Shown piece after piece: positions 26,914-36,815 of a DNA stretch of 64,000 nt (position 1 is its first letter; the number at the start of each line of letters is the position of its first letter). The stretch spans positions 5,304,378-5,368,377 of the forward strand of contig OZ252296.1 of the NCBI GenBank assembly GCA_965250245.1, in the 5' to 3' direction. The stretch comes from JABDIP01 sp965250245. GTDB lineage: Bacteria; Pseudomonadota; Alphaproteobacteria; DSM-16000; Inquilinaceae. A program made the translations under genes and the position numbers. The notes below the pieces were generated by a model. The model did not search any database and had not been told where the DNA came from. It saw only the letters and a program-made list of their open reading frames with translations.

Positions 26914-28229
26914 CCGGCATCGAGATCGGCGCCATCGGATTCGCCATCCTGCTGGTCCTGCTGGCGCTCAGGATCCCGATCGGCGTGGCCATGCTGGTGG
27001 TCGGCATCGGCGGCTACGTCTTCATTCGTGGCTGGACCCCGTTGCTGGCCTATCTGAAGACCGCGACCTTCGTCCAGTTCTCCAATTATTCGCTCTCGGT
27101 CATCCCGCTCTTCCTGTTGATGGGCCAGTTCGCCACCAAGGCGGGGATGAGCCGGGCGCTGTTCAACGCCGCCAATGTCTGGTTGGGCCATTATCGCGGC
27201 GGCATTGCCATGGCTGGCGTTGGCGCCTGCGCCGGGTTCGGGGCGATCTGCGGCTCGTCCCTGGCGACCGCGGCCACCATGGCCCAGGTCGCCCTGCCGG
27301 AGATGCGCCGCCACAAGTATTCCGGCGCGTTGGCGACCGGATCGCTGGCCGCCGGCGGCACCCTGGGCATCCTGATCCCGCCCTCGGTGATCCTGGTGAT
27401 CTACGCAATCCTCACCGAGCAGAACATCGCCAAGATGTTCATCGCCGCCTTCATCCCAGGGTTTCTCGCGGCGCTGGGCTACATCCTGGCGATCGCCGTC
27501 TATGTCTGGATCTACCCGGAGGACGGGCCGGCGCGGCTACGCGTGCCGTTCCTGGATCGGCTGGCGAGCCTGCCGGAGGTGCTGCCAGTGCTGGCGATCT
27601 TCCTGGTGGTGATCGGCGGCATCTATCTGGGCTGGTTCACGCCGACGGAAGGGGCGGCGGTCGGCGCCTTTGGCACCGGCCTGCTGGCGGTGTTTCATGG
27701 CGGCATGCGGCTGTCCGGCTTGGTCGAGTGCCTGAAGGGCACGGCGACGGCGACCGGCATGATCTTCCTGATCCTGCTCGGCGCCTCGATCTTCAATGTC
27801 TTCCTGGCCCTGACCCAGCTTCCCCAGACGGCGTCGGAGGCGATCGGCGCCACCGGCCTGCCGCCGATGCTGGTGCTGACGGTGATGCTGCTGGCCTATC
27901 TGGCGCTGGGCTGCGTGATGGACAGCCTGAGCATGATCCTGCTCACCGTGCCGATCTTCTTCCCGATCATCGTCGGCATGGATTTCGGCCTCACGCCGGA
28001 GGAAACCGCCATCTGGTTCGGCATCATCGCGGTGATCGTCGTGGAAGTCGGGCTGATCACCCCGCCGGTGGGCATGAACGTCTTCATCATCAACGCCATC
28101 GCCCGCGACGTTCCGATGCTGGAGAGCTTCCGCGGAGTGCTGCCGTTCCTCATCTCCGACGTCGTGCGGGTGGTGATCCTGGTGGCGTTTCCGGTCATCA
28201 CGCTGGGCCTGGTGCGGCTGCTGGCCTGA
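26910..28229 (+). CDS. dctM: TRAP transporter large permease DctM
   Basis: 439 residues from GTG 26910. About twelve membrane segments and the DctM signatures: VIPLFLLMGQFATKAGMS, GFGAICGSSLATAATM, GSLAAGGTLGILIPPS and the C-terminal GLITPPVGMNVFIINAI. It is the sodium-driven translocation subunit of the TRAP transporter. Translation is coupled to dctQ. The gap to the following MarR gene carries a promoter, so that gene may be independent. Confidence 0.94.
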   Translation: MTGIEIGAIGFAILLVLLALRIPIGVAMLVVGIGGYVFIRGWTPLLAYLKTATFVQFSNYSLSVIPLFLLMGQFATKAGMSRALFNAANVWLGHYRGGIAMAGVGACAGFGAICGSSLATAATMAQVALPEMRRHKYSGALATGSLAAGGTLGILIPPSVILVIYAILTEQNIAKMFIAAFIPGFLAALGYILAIAVYVWIYPEDGPARLRVPFLDRLASLPEVLPVLAIFLVVIGGIYLGWFTPTEGAAVGAFGTGLLAVFHGGMRLSGLVECLKGTATATGMIFLILLGASIFNVFLALTQLPQTASEAIGATGLPPMLVLTVMLLAYLALGCVMDSLSMILLTVPIFFPIIVGMDFGLTPEETAIWFGIIAVIVVEVGLITPPVGMNVFIINAIARDVPMLESFRGVLPFLISDVVRVVILVAFPVITLGLVRLLA

Positions 28230-28259
28230 AGAAGGCTCCCCGGACCGCGCGCTAACCCC

Positions 28260-28287
28260 TTGGTGTTGGCGGAAGATTCACTATAGT
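28260..28287 (+). promoter_or_regulatory. Putative sigma-70 promoter of the MarR gene
   Basis: TTGGTG at 28260-28265, 16-base spacer, TATAGT at 28282-28287. A transcript would start near 28294, which makes a GTG at 28289 unusable and favours the GTG at 28334. Based on pattern alone. Confidence 0.45.
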
Positions 28288-28333
28288 TGTGAAAAACAGG
28301 CCCCGTGCGCCAATTCCAAACAAAGGTTCCGCC

Positions 28334-28810
28334 GTGTCCAAACCCGATCCGTCCGACTCCCACGGCCCGCGACGCGGCCGGGGCGCCGAGATCGACTATG
28401 GCGTGCTGCCCTCGCTGATCGGCTACAATCTGCGACGGGCCCAGCTCAAGGTCTTTCAGAATTTCCAGTCCACCATGGCCCCGTTCGACCTCACCCCGGG
28501 GCAGTTCGGCGTGCTGACCCTGATCAACGAGAACGAGGGGTTGAGCCAGAGCGATCTGGGCACCGCGCTCGGCATCGACCGCTCGACCATGGTGGCGGTG
28601 ATCGACCGGCTGGAAGGCCGGGACCTGGTGGTCCGGGCGCCGTCGCCCAACGACCGCCGCTCCTATGCGCTCAGGCTCAGCACCCATGGCAAGAAGGTCA
28701 TGGCCGACATCCTGCCGCGCCTGCGCCAGCACGAGGCAACCATCGCATCGGCGCTGAGCGACGCGGAGCAATCCACCCTGATCGCGCTGCTGCGTCGGGT
28801 CGGCGCCTGA
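28334..28810 (+). CDS. MarR family transcriptional regulator
   Basis: 158 residues from GTG 28334 (AAGG seven bases upstream); an upstream in-frame GTG at 28289 would add 15 residues. The winged-helix core is ~55-120: LTPGQFGVLTLI, LSQSDLGTALGIDRSTMVAVIDRLE (recognition helix, two parts), and wing DLVVRAPSPNDRRSYAL. Dimerisation helices flank it. The ligand and target are unknown; the TRAP operon upstream and the desaturase-like gene downstream are candidates. Confidence 0.88.
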   Translation: MSKPDPSDSHGPRRGRGAEIDYGVLPSLIGYNLRRAQLKVFQNFQSTMAPFDLTPGQFGVLTLINENEGLSQSDLGTALGIDRSTMVAVIDRLEGRDLVVRAPSPNDRRSYALRLSTHGKKVMADILPRLRQHEATIASALSDAEQSTLIALLRRVGA

Positions 28811-28887
28811 CCCACTTCGCTTGACAGACGCGTGAGGATGCTGCCGCCCGGCTTGGCGCGGGGCGGAATTGCGGCCATATACCCGGC

Positions 28888-29679
28888 ATGGAAAACGCGG
28901 CCGACGATCTGCTTCGCTACAAGGGGGCGGCGGTTCTCGCCTGGCTGGCGCTGCTGTTCGTGCTGGAGCGGGCGATGCCGGCGGCCGTGCCGCCGGGCGG
29001 CGACGGCCGCTGGGGCTGGAAACGGCTGCTGCGCAATGCCGGGCTGTGGCTGGTGAACACCGGGCTGTCGCCGCTGATCGTCATCCCGGTCTCGCTGTGG
29101 GCCGCCGGGCATTCGCTGGGCTGGCGGCCGGCGGGCTGGGATGGCTGGCCGGCGCTGCTGGTCGACTTGGCTGTGCTGGATTTCCTGATCTATTGGTGGC
29201 ACCGGGCCAACCACGTGGTGCCGTTCCTGTGGCGGTTCCACGAGATCCACCATCTCGACCATTTCCTCGATACCACCAGTGCGGTGCGCTTCCACTTCGG
29301 CGAGGTGCTGCTGAGCGCCCTGGCCAGAGCCGTGATCATCGTGCTGCTGGACATCCCGTTCACCTCTGTGGTGGTGTTCGAGGCGGTGGTGCTGGCCTCC
29401 GCGCTGTTCCACCACTCCAACCTGCGCCTGCCGGCGGGGCTGGAGCGTGCCCTGTCGCGGGTGATCATCACCCCCTCGATCCACTGGGTGCACCACCACG
29501 CGGTGCGGTCCGACACCGACAGCAATTACGGCACGCTGTTCAGCTTCTGGGATCCGCTGTTCGGCTCGCGCAGCCGCACAAGGCGGACCGAGGACATGGC
29601 GATCGGCGTCGAGCGGCTGCCGGAACGCGCCTGGCTGGACCTAGTTGTTCGCCCGTTCCGGCCAGGGCGGCGAGCCTGA
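28888..29679 (+). CDS. Sterol desaturase/fatty acid hydroxylase family protein
   Basis: 263 residues, four or more membrane segments. The three histidine clusters that hold a di-iron centre are present: WWHRANH (~103-109), HEIHHLDH (~118-125) and HWVHHHAVRSD (~204-214). FLIYWWHR and NYGTLFSFWDPLFG are typical of the family. It probably hydroxylates or desaturates a lipid. The last 39 bp overlap the 3' end of the anti-sigma gene on the opposite strand. Confidence 0.88.
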   Translation: MENAADDLLRYKGAAVLAWLALLFVLERAMPAAVPPGGDGRWGWKRLLRNAGLWLVNTGLSPLIVIPVSLWAAGHSLGWRPAGWDGWPALLVDLAVLDFLIYWWHRANHVVPFLWRFHEIHHLDHFLDTTSAVRFHFGEVLLSALARAVIIVLLDIPFTSVVVFEAVVLASALFHHSNLRLPAGLERALSRVIITPSIHWVHHHAVRSDTDSNYGTLFSFWDPLFGSRSRTRRTEDMAIGVERLPERAWLDLVVRPFRPGRRA

Positions 29680-30417
29680 CTGCAGCTCGGGCGGGCCATC
29701 CAGGCGGATGCACAGCCCGGCATAGAGGATCCGCCCGGGCGCGTCCGCATCCGCCTCGTCCAGGCTGACGACCAGCGATTCGGCGTTCTTGACCATCGTC
29801 CACATGGCCTCGGACATGGCCAGTTGGGACGGCGCCCGGTCGGCCACCTTGGCCAGGGGCCGCGTGGTGCCGGTGTCCCGTTCCACCGCCCAGATCTGCA
29901 GCACCGCGCCCTGCGGCGCCGTCAGGCCCTCCAGGGGTTCGACGGCCAGGCGCCAGGGCTTGTTGAAGGCCGTGACCACGATGCCCGGCGTATTGGACTC
30001 GTCGGCCAGAACCGCGACATAGCTCGGCGAGACCTGGCGCTCCGCGATCTCCTGTGGCGCGTCCAGCAGGCCCGGCTCGACCACCACATAGGCAATCAGG
30101 GCCGCGGCCGCGGCCAGGGCGGCACCGGCGGTCCAGCGCCAGAGTGCCGCCGTGTCCCACCAGGCGGGCCGCCGGCGCGGCTGGCGGCCGTGGAACAATT
30201 GTCGGTGGAGGCTGTTGAGCACATGGGCCGGCGGCACGATCGGGGGCGCGGTGTCGGCCAGCGGGGCCAATTGTTCCTGCCAGGCGGCCACGCGCGCCCG
30301 CAGCGCCGGGCGGTCGCGCATCAGCGACTCGAAGCGCCGGCGGACGGGGCCGCTCAGCGCGCCAAGCGCGTATTGCGACGCCAGCCGGTCCTGCAACTCG
30401 GGATCGTCGTATCTCAT
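29641..30417 (-). CDS. Anti-sigma factor (RskA type)
   Basis: 258 residues from ATG 30417, overlapping the sigma gene stop (ATGA). The N-terminal cytoplasmic part is the sigma-binding region (~1-85), with ASQYALGALSGPVRRRFE as the zinc-free anti-sigma helix. One membrane segment follows (~98-118, WRWTAGAALAAAAALIAYVV). The periplasmic RskA C-terminal domain contains GIVVTAFNKPWRL and LQIWAVERDTG. It should hold the ECF sigma factor inactive until a signal at the envelope. Confidence 0.88.
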   Translation of the reverse strand: MRYDDPELQDRLASQYALGALSGPVRRRFESLMRDRPALRARVAAWQEQLAPLADTAPPIVPPAHVLNSLHRQLFHGRQPRRRPAWWDTAALWRWTAGAALAAAAALIAYVVVEPGLLDAPQEIAERQVSPSYVAVLADESNTPGIVVTAFNKPWRLAVEPLEGLTAPQGAVLQIWAVERDTGTTRPLAKVADRAPSQLAMSEAMWTMVKNAESLVVSLDEADADAPGRILYAGLCIRLDGPPELQSGSPPWPERANN

Positions 30418-30971
30418 CGCGCCAGGCAATCCCGGATTGCCATAAGCCCGCGGCGGCACCAGGTCTTGACGGTGCCGACCGGCAGCTCGAGCCGCTGCGC
30501 CGCTTCGGTGGCGGTATAGCCGCGATGGTACGTCAGCAGGATGCAACGCCTCTGCGGCACTTCAAGCTCCTCCATACAGCGCAGCACCCGCGCCAGTTCC
30601 CGATTCGTCTCGGCCTGCCGGCCGGGATCGTCGCCGCTCAATCGCTGGTCGGCCTCCGCCGACCACTCCACCTCGTCGGTGCGGTACAGCGCGCCGCGGC
30701 GCAGGTCCAGGGCGCGGTTGCGGACGATGTTGATCATCCAGGTCATCGGCCGTCCCAGCGCCGGATCATAGCGCCCGGCATGGCGCCAGATATTCACGAA
30801 CGCGTCCTGCAGCGCTTCCTCCGCCCAACTGTCACGCCCCAATATACGTAATGCGACACCAAAGAGTTTCGGCGCCGTGGCGTGGTACAGGCTGTCGAAG
30901 GCGCGGCGATCCTCGGCAGCACAGCGCCGAAGGAGCGCAACCAGCCTGTCAGAGGGTGTTTCTTGCGCCAT
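30414..30971 (-). CDS. ECF RNA polymerase sigma factor
   Basis: 185 residues from ATG 30971. Region 2: AFDSLYHATAPKLFGVALRI, then WAEEALQDAFVNIWRHAGRYD and the -10 binding MTWMINIVRNRALD. Region 4 helix-turn-helix: RCILLTYHRGYTATEAAQRL and LPVGTVKTWCRRGL. It pairs with the RskA-type anti-sigma factor encoded directly after it, which places it in the SigK/RpoE-like groups. The 239-bp divergent region shared with the TPR gene probably holds its own promoter. Confidence 0.92.
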   Translation of the reverse strand: MAQETPSDRLVALLRRCAAEDRRAFDSLYHATAPKLFGVALRILGRDSWAEEALQDAFVNIWRHAGRYDPALGRPMTWMINIVRNRALDLRRGALYRTDEVEWSAEADQRLSGDDPGRQAETNRELARVLRCMEELEVPQRRCILLTYHRGYTATEAAQRLELPVGTVKTWCRRGLMAIRDCLAR

Positions 30972-31210
30972 GATTACTCGTTGGAGGGACGGAGCCGGAT
31001 GGCTCCCGGAACGATGTGCCGGACGATGTCGCCGCGGCAATGCCACACCATACGGGAATAATCTGAAACCGGATGCAAGTGACATCTCGTAGATAGCTGT
31101 GACGCTGTGGAGCGGCCGGCCCCGGGCCGGTTCGCTTCGCCGCGCACCGAACCGAAACGAGATCGCACCCACAGGCGGCAAAGCGACCGCCAGGCAATTG
31201 AGAGGATCCC

Positions 31211-31714
31211 ATGTCGATCAGACAGTCAGCCCTGACCCTGCTCGCCGCCGCGGCGTTTGCTTTCACCTCCGGCTCCGCCCTGGCCGTCGGCGGCGACAAT
31301 GACGAGAGCAGCAGCGTCGACCCGAACTACACGCGGGCGGTCGAGAAGATCGAGGCCGGCGACTACGAGGCGGCCATCCCGCTGCTGCTGTCGGTGGCGG
31401 AGAAGGACCCGGACAACGCCGACGCCTATAACTACCTCGGCTACACCAATCGAAAGCTGCAGCGCTATACGGTGGCGCTGGAGCACTACCAGCGGGCGCT
31501 GTCGCTCGATTCCCGCCATCGCGGCGCGCATGAGTATATCGGCGAGCTCTATCTGGAGACCGGCAATCTGGAGAAGGCCGAGGAGCATTTGGATGCGCTC
31601 GACAGCATCTGCTTCTTCGGCTGCGACGAATACGACCTGCTCAAGGAACGGGTGGAGGCCTACAGGGAAGGCCGCACCGTCGAGCAGTCCATGTCATCGG
31701 ATTGGCGGAAATAG
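31211..31714 (+). CDS. Secreted TPR-repeat protein
   Basis: 167 residues with a signal peptide (MSIRQSALTLLAAAAFAFTS, cleavage near ALA at 23-25). Three TPR-type helical pairs follow at ~38-140: AVEKIEAGDYEAAIPLL, AYNYLGYTNRKLQRYTVALE and HEYIGELYLETGNLEKAEEH. A C-terminal CFFGCDEYDLLKERVE may form a disulfide. Likely a periplasmic scaffold of unknown partner. It is divergent from the ECF sigma gene and could be part of its regulon. A strong terminator lies downstream. Confidence 0.82.
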   Translation: MSIRQSALTLLAAAAFAFTSGSALAVGGDNDESSSVDPNYTRAVEKIEAGDYEAAIPLLLSVAEKDPDNADAYNYLGYTNRKLQRYTVALEHYQRALSLDSRHRGAHEYIGELYLETGNLEKAEEHLDALDSICFFGCDEYDLLKERVEAYREGRTVEQSMSSDWRK

Positions 31715-31734
31715 CCTGCACCGCCATTCGCGAG

Positions 31735-31769
31735 AAAACCCCCGCTCCGAGCACCGGAGCGGGGGTTTT
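31735..31769 (+). terminator. Rho-independent terminator, probably bidirectional
   Basis: A 14-base arm AAAACCCCCGCTCC pairs exactly with GGAGCGGGGGTTTT across a 7-base loop, with T-runs on the right and A-runs on the left. It lies between the convergent TPR and lolA genes and can serve both. Confidence 0.88.
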
Positions 31770-31806
31770 CTTTTGGGCTCCCGACCAGCGATGCCGACGG
31801 CGGGTT

Positions 31807-32439
31807 CTAGTCGTCGCGGTCGCGGCGGGGCGGACGCGGCGCGCGGAACAGGCTTCGGTCCAAGTCGATGCCATAGGTCGGGTCGTTCAGCGTGACCTCG
31901 GTGAACAGGCCCTGGGCGTCCAGGACCGTCCAGCGCTTGAAGGCCATCGGCTGCTCGGCGAAGACCAGGGTGAGCATGCCGGCACCCGGATCGTCGGTCT
32001 GGATCAGGTCGAGCTCGACCTCGCCGAACTGGGCCGACCGGCGGACGTCGCGCACGGTCACGTCGCCGGACAGCGAGACATCCTCGCGGATCAGGAAATC
32101 CGCCAGGGTCGAGCCCAGCGGCACGTCGGTGCGCTGCTTCAGCTCGTCGTCCCAGAAGGTCAGCCAGAAACCGTCGGCGACGTAGAGGAAGGGGATCGGC
32201 GGGTCGTACTCGATCCGCATGCGGCCGGGACGCGACAGGTAGAAGGTGCCCTGGGCGAAGCCGCCGGCCTGGCTGTGCTGCACGAAGCGCGCCTGCACCG
32301 TGGTCAGCGCTTCCAGGTAATCCTCCACGCGCTGGACGATCTCGGCGTCCTGCGGCGCGAGGGTGGATTGCGCGGATGACGGCCCGGCGAGCAGCAGCGC
32401 TGCCAGCACGGCGCCGAAGAAGGTCCCAACCGTCTTCAT
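31807..32439 (-). CDS. lolA: Outer-membrane lipoprotein carrier protein LolA
   Basis: 210 residues with a signal peptide (MKTVGTFFGAVLAALLLAGP, cleavage near SSAQS). LolA features: VEDYLEALTTVQARFVQ, GTFYLSRPGRMRIEYDPP and the strand PFLYVADGFWLTFWD. It carries lipoproteins across the periplasm from LolCDE to the outer membrane. The C-terminal tail is rich in Arg/Asp (RPPRRDRDD). It follows ftsK, an order seen in many alphaproteobacteria, but a 200-bp gap with a palindromic repeat lies between them. Confidence 0.9.
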   Translation of the reverse strand: MKTVGTFFGAVLAALLLAGPSSAQSTLAPQDAEIVQRVEDYLEALTTVQARFVQHSQAGGFAQGTFYLSRPGRMRIEYDPPIPFLYVADGFWLTFWDDELKQRTDVPLGSTLADFLIREDVSLSGDVTVRDVRRSAQFGEVELDLIQTDDPGAGMLTLVFAEQPMAFKRWTVLDAQGLFTEVTLNDPTYGIDLDRSLFRAPRPPRRDRDD

Positions 32440-32502
32440 GGCTCCAGGAATGCCGTCCGTCTTTGGCGGAAGTGCGGCATGGGAGCAGCATCACCGCCAC
32501 AA

Positions 32503-32618
32503 ACCTGCGTCGTCCCCGGGCTCGACCCGGGGACCCATGGCGAAGCAAGTGCGTTCCTTACGTACGCCGCGCCGGCGGACATATGGGTCCCCGGGTCAAG
32601 CCCGGGGACGACGCAGGT
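32503..32618. repeat. Intergenic inverted repeat (36-bp arms)
   Basis: Arms 32503-32538 and 32583-32618 match at 35 of 36 positions, separated by 44 bases. The core GTCCCCGGGCT/TGACCCGGGGACC is of a type widely dispersed in alphaproteobacterial genomes. It lies between lolA and ftsK. A strong stem could form in RNA from either strand. Confidence 0.82.
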
Positions 32619-32640
32619 AGCAAGGGGGGAGGGCAGCGGC

Positions 32641-35067
<2,427 letters not shown>

Positions 35068-35076
35068 CTGCGGTTC

Positions 35077-35298
35077 CTTAGGAGCCTATGCGAGCGATGC
35101 TTACGGTCAGCATCGACCAGCGTTCGCGACGCAGCACCCGCGCCTCCCTGGTCGACCCGCAGGGCCGCGTTTTCAAGGGCTTGGATCGTCGTCCGACGCC
35201 GCTCGCGATGCATCCAGCATCGCCACGCGACGACGTCCTAGCCCAAGCCCTTGAAAACGCGGTGCTGACCATAAGCATCACTCGCATAGGCTCCTGAG
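35077..35298. repeat. 222-bp cruciform-type element with nested stems
   Basis: Outer arms 35077-35112 and 35263-35298 are 36 bases long and match at 33 positions. An inner perfect 20-bp stem (35165-35184 with 35243-35262) directly abuts the right outer arm. A small stem TCGACCAG/CTGGTCGA (35113-35120, 35148-35155) fills the left side. The apical part contains GCGATGC-ATCCA-GCATCGC. The right arm supplies the last codons and stop of the aminotransferase gene. Short open frames on both strands inside it are products of the symmetry, not genes. Confidence 0.85.
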
Positions 35299-36555
35299 AC
35301 TCGTCAGGGCGGGTTCGGGCGCGGATCGGGCCGCCGCACCCAGGCCCTCGGCGAGGCGGGGCAGGGCGTCGGCCAGCACGGATTCGTCATGCACCAGGGC
35401 GATGCGGACATAGCGGTTGCCGCGATTGATACCGTCGGCGCCGGGCCGGGTCAAATAGGCGCCCGGCAGCACCTTGATGGCCGCCTCGCGCCACAGCATC
35501 CGCGCCGCGGCCTCGCCGTCGCCCTCGGGGCCGAGGTCGTGCCACAGGAAGAAGCCGCCGGCGGGCCGGAGATGGCCTGGCCGGTCGCCGAGCACGGCGT
35601 CGGCCAGGTCGAACTTGGCCCGGTAGCGGGCCCGGTTCTCCTCCACATGGGCATCGTCACGCCACAGGGCCGCGGATGCCGCGATCACCGGCAGCGGCAT
35701 GCCGGCTGCGGAGAAGGCGCGCAGCCGGGCGAAGTCGGCGATCAGCGCGGGATCGCCGGCGACGAAGCCGGAACGCAGTCCCGCGGCGCTGGAGCGCTTG
35801 GACAGGGAGTGGAACACCAGCAGGTTGTCCAGCGCGCCGCCATCGATCCCGGCGGCGGCCTCTAGCCCGCCCGGCGGCGGGGCGGTGTCGTAGATCTCCG
35901 CGTAGCACTCGTCGATGGCGAGGATGAAGCCGTGCCGGCGTGCCAGGCCGATCAGACGGCGCAGGTAGTCGAGATCCGCCACCGCGCCCTGCGGGTTGGA
36001 CGGGCTGCAGAAATAGACCAGCGCGGTGCGGTCCAGCAGTTCGGGCGTCAGCGCGTCGAGATCGGGCAGGAACCCGGTCTCGGCGGTGGCGTCCAGGAAT
36101 ACCGGCTCGGCACCGGCCATCACGGCCGCGCCTTCATAGGCGGCGTAGAACGGGTTCGGCAGGCAGACCGCCGGTTTGACGCCGTCGTCGCGCGCGGAAA
36201 CGGCAAGCTGCGCGGTCAGGAACAGGGCCTCGCGGGTGCCGGAGACCGGCAGCAGGCCGTGAACGCGGTCGATGAGGGTCGATGGCAGCCGGAAGCGCCG
36301 TTCCAGCCAGCCAGCCGCGGCGTCGCGGAACTCCTCGGTCCCGGCGATGGGCGGGTAGCGGTTCCACAGATGGTCGTTGGCCGCCAGGGCTTCGCCGATC
36401 AAGGACGGTGCGGCGTGCTGCGGCTCGCCCACCGACATGGCCAGCGGCTCGGCGCCGGCCGGCGGATCGATGCCGTCGAGCAGCGTGCGCAGGCGCGCGA
36501 AGGGATAGTTCTTCAGGCTCCCCAGCCGGTGGTTGATAAGCGGCGATGCCACCAT
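35278..36555 (-). CDS. PLP-dependent class I/II aminotransferase (DapC-like)
   Basis: 425 residues from ATG 36555. Fold type I aminotransferase: SVGEPQHAAPSLIGEAL near the N terminus, WNRYPPIAGTEEFRDAAAGW, the PLP-lysine in FHSLSKRSSAAGLRSGF, and the C-terminal Arg region NRYVRIALVHD. The N terminus NHRLGSLKNYPFARLRTLL resembles N-succinyldiaminopimelate aminotransferases (DapC), an enzyme of lysine and peptidoglycan precursor synthesis. Kynurenine- or aspartate-type relatives are alternatives. Its last residues (SLCE) and stop lie inside the palindromic element. Confidence 0.82.
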   Translation of the reverse strand: MVASPLINHRLGSLKNYPFARLRTLLDGIDPPAGAEPLAMSVGEPQHAAPSLIGEALAANDHLWNRYPPIAGTEEFRDAAAGWLERRFRLPSTLIDRVHGLLPVSGTREALFLTAQLAVSARDDGVKPAVCLPNPFYAAYEGAAVMAGAEPVFLDATAETGFLPDLDALTPELLDRTALVYFCSPSNPQGAVADLDYLRRLIGLARRHGFILAIDECYAEIYDTAPPPGGLEAAAGIDGGALDNLLVFHSLSKRSSAAGLRSGFVAGDPALIADFARLRAFSAAGMPLPVIAASAALWRDDAHVEENRARYRAKFDLADAVLGDRPGHLRPAGGFFLWHDLGPEGDGEAAARMLWREAAIKVLPGAYLTRPGADGINRGNRYVRIALVHDESVLADALPRLAEGLGAAARSAPEPALTSLRSLCE

Positions 36556-36708
36556 GATCGAATGATTCGCGTCGTTGATGACCCCGTGGCGGGCGGTCGC
36601 GATCCTATGTCCCGCCGATGGCGGAAACAAGGCCATGCGCGGCGCCGGCTTTCGGAATGATTCCGGTCAGTTTGCACCGAATCCTCCAAGGTTCGTTTAA
36701 CGCGCCCG

Positions 36709-36741
36709 ACAAAAAGAAAGGGCGGACCCTGAGGTCCGCCC
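36709..36741 (-). terminator. Rho-independent terminator of the glnK-amtB transcript
   Basis: On the minus strand GGGCGGACC-TCAG-GGTCCGCCC forms a 9-bp stem followed by TTTCTTTTTG. It lies about 75 bp after the amtB stop, before the aminotransferase gene. Confidence 0.85.
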
Positions 36742-36815
36742 AAGTCGCGGGAGGAAGTGGACGGTGCCGGTTCGGGTCCGGCGCCGCCCGCCGCCAGCGG
36801 TCGAGGCCGCGCAGG

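Noticed and set aside
35078..35297. Two 69-codon frames on opposite strands inside the ftsK-side element
   Set aside because: Same reason: they exist because the element is symmetric.
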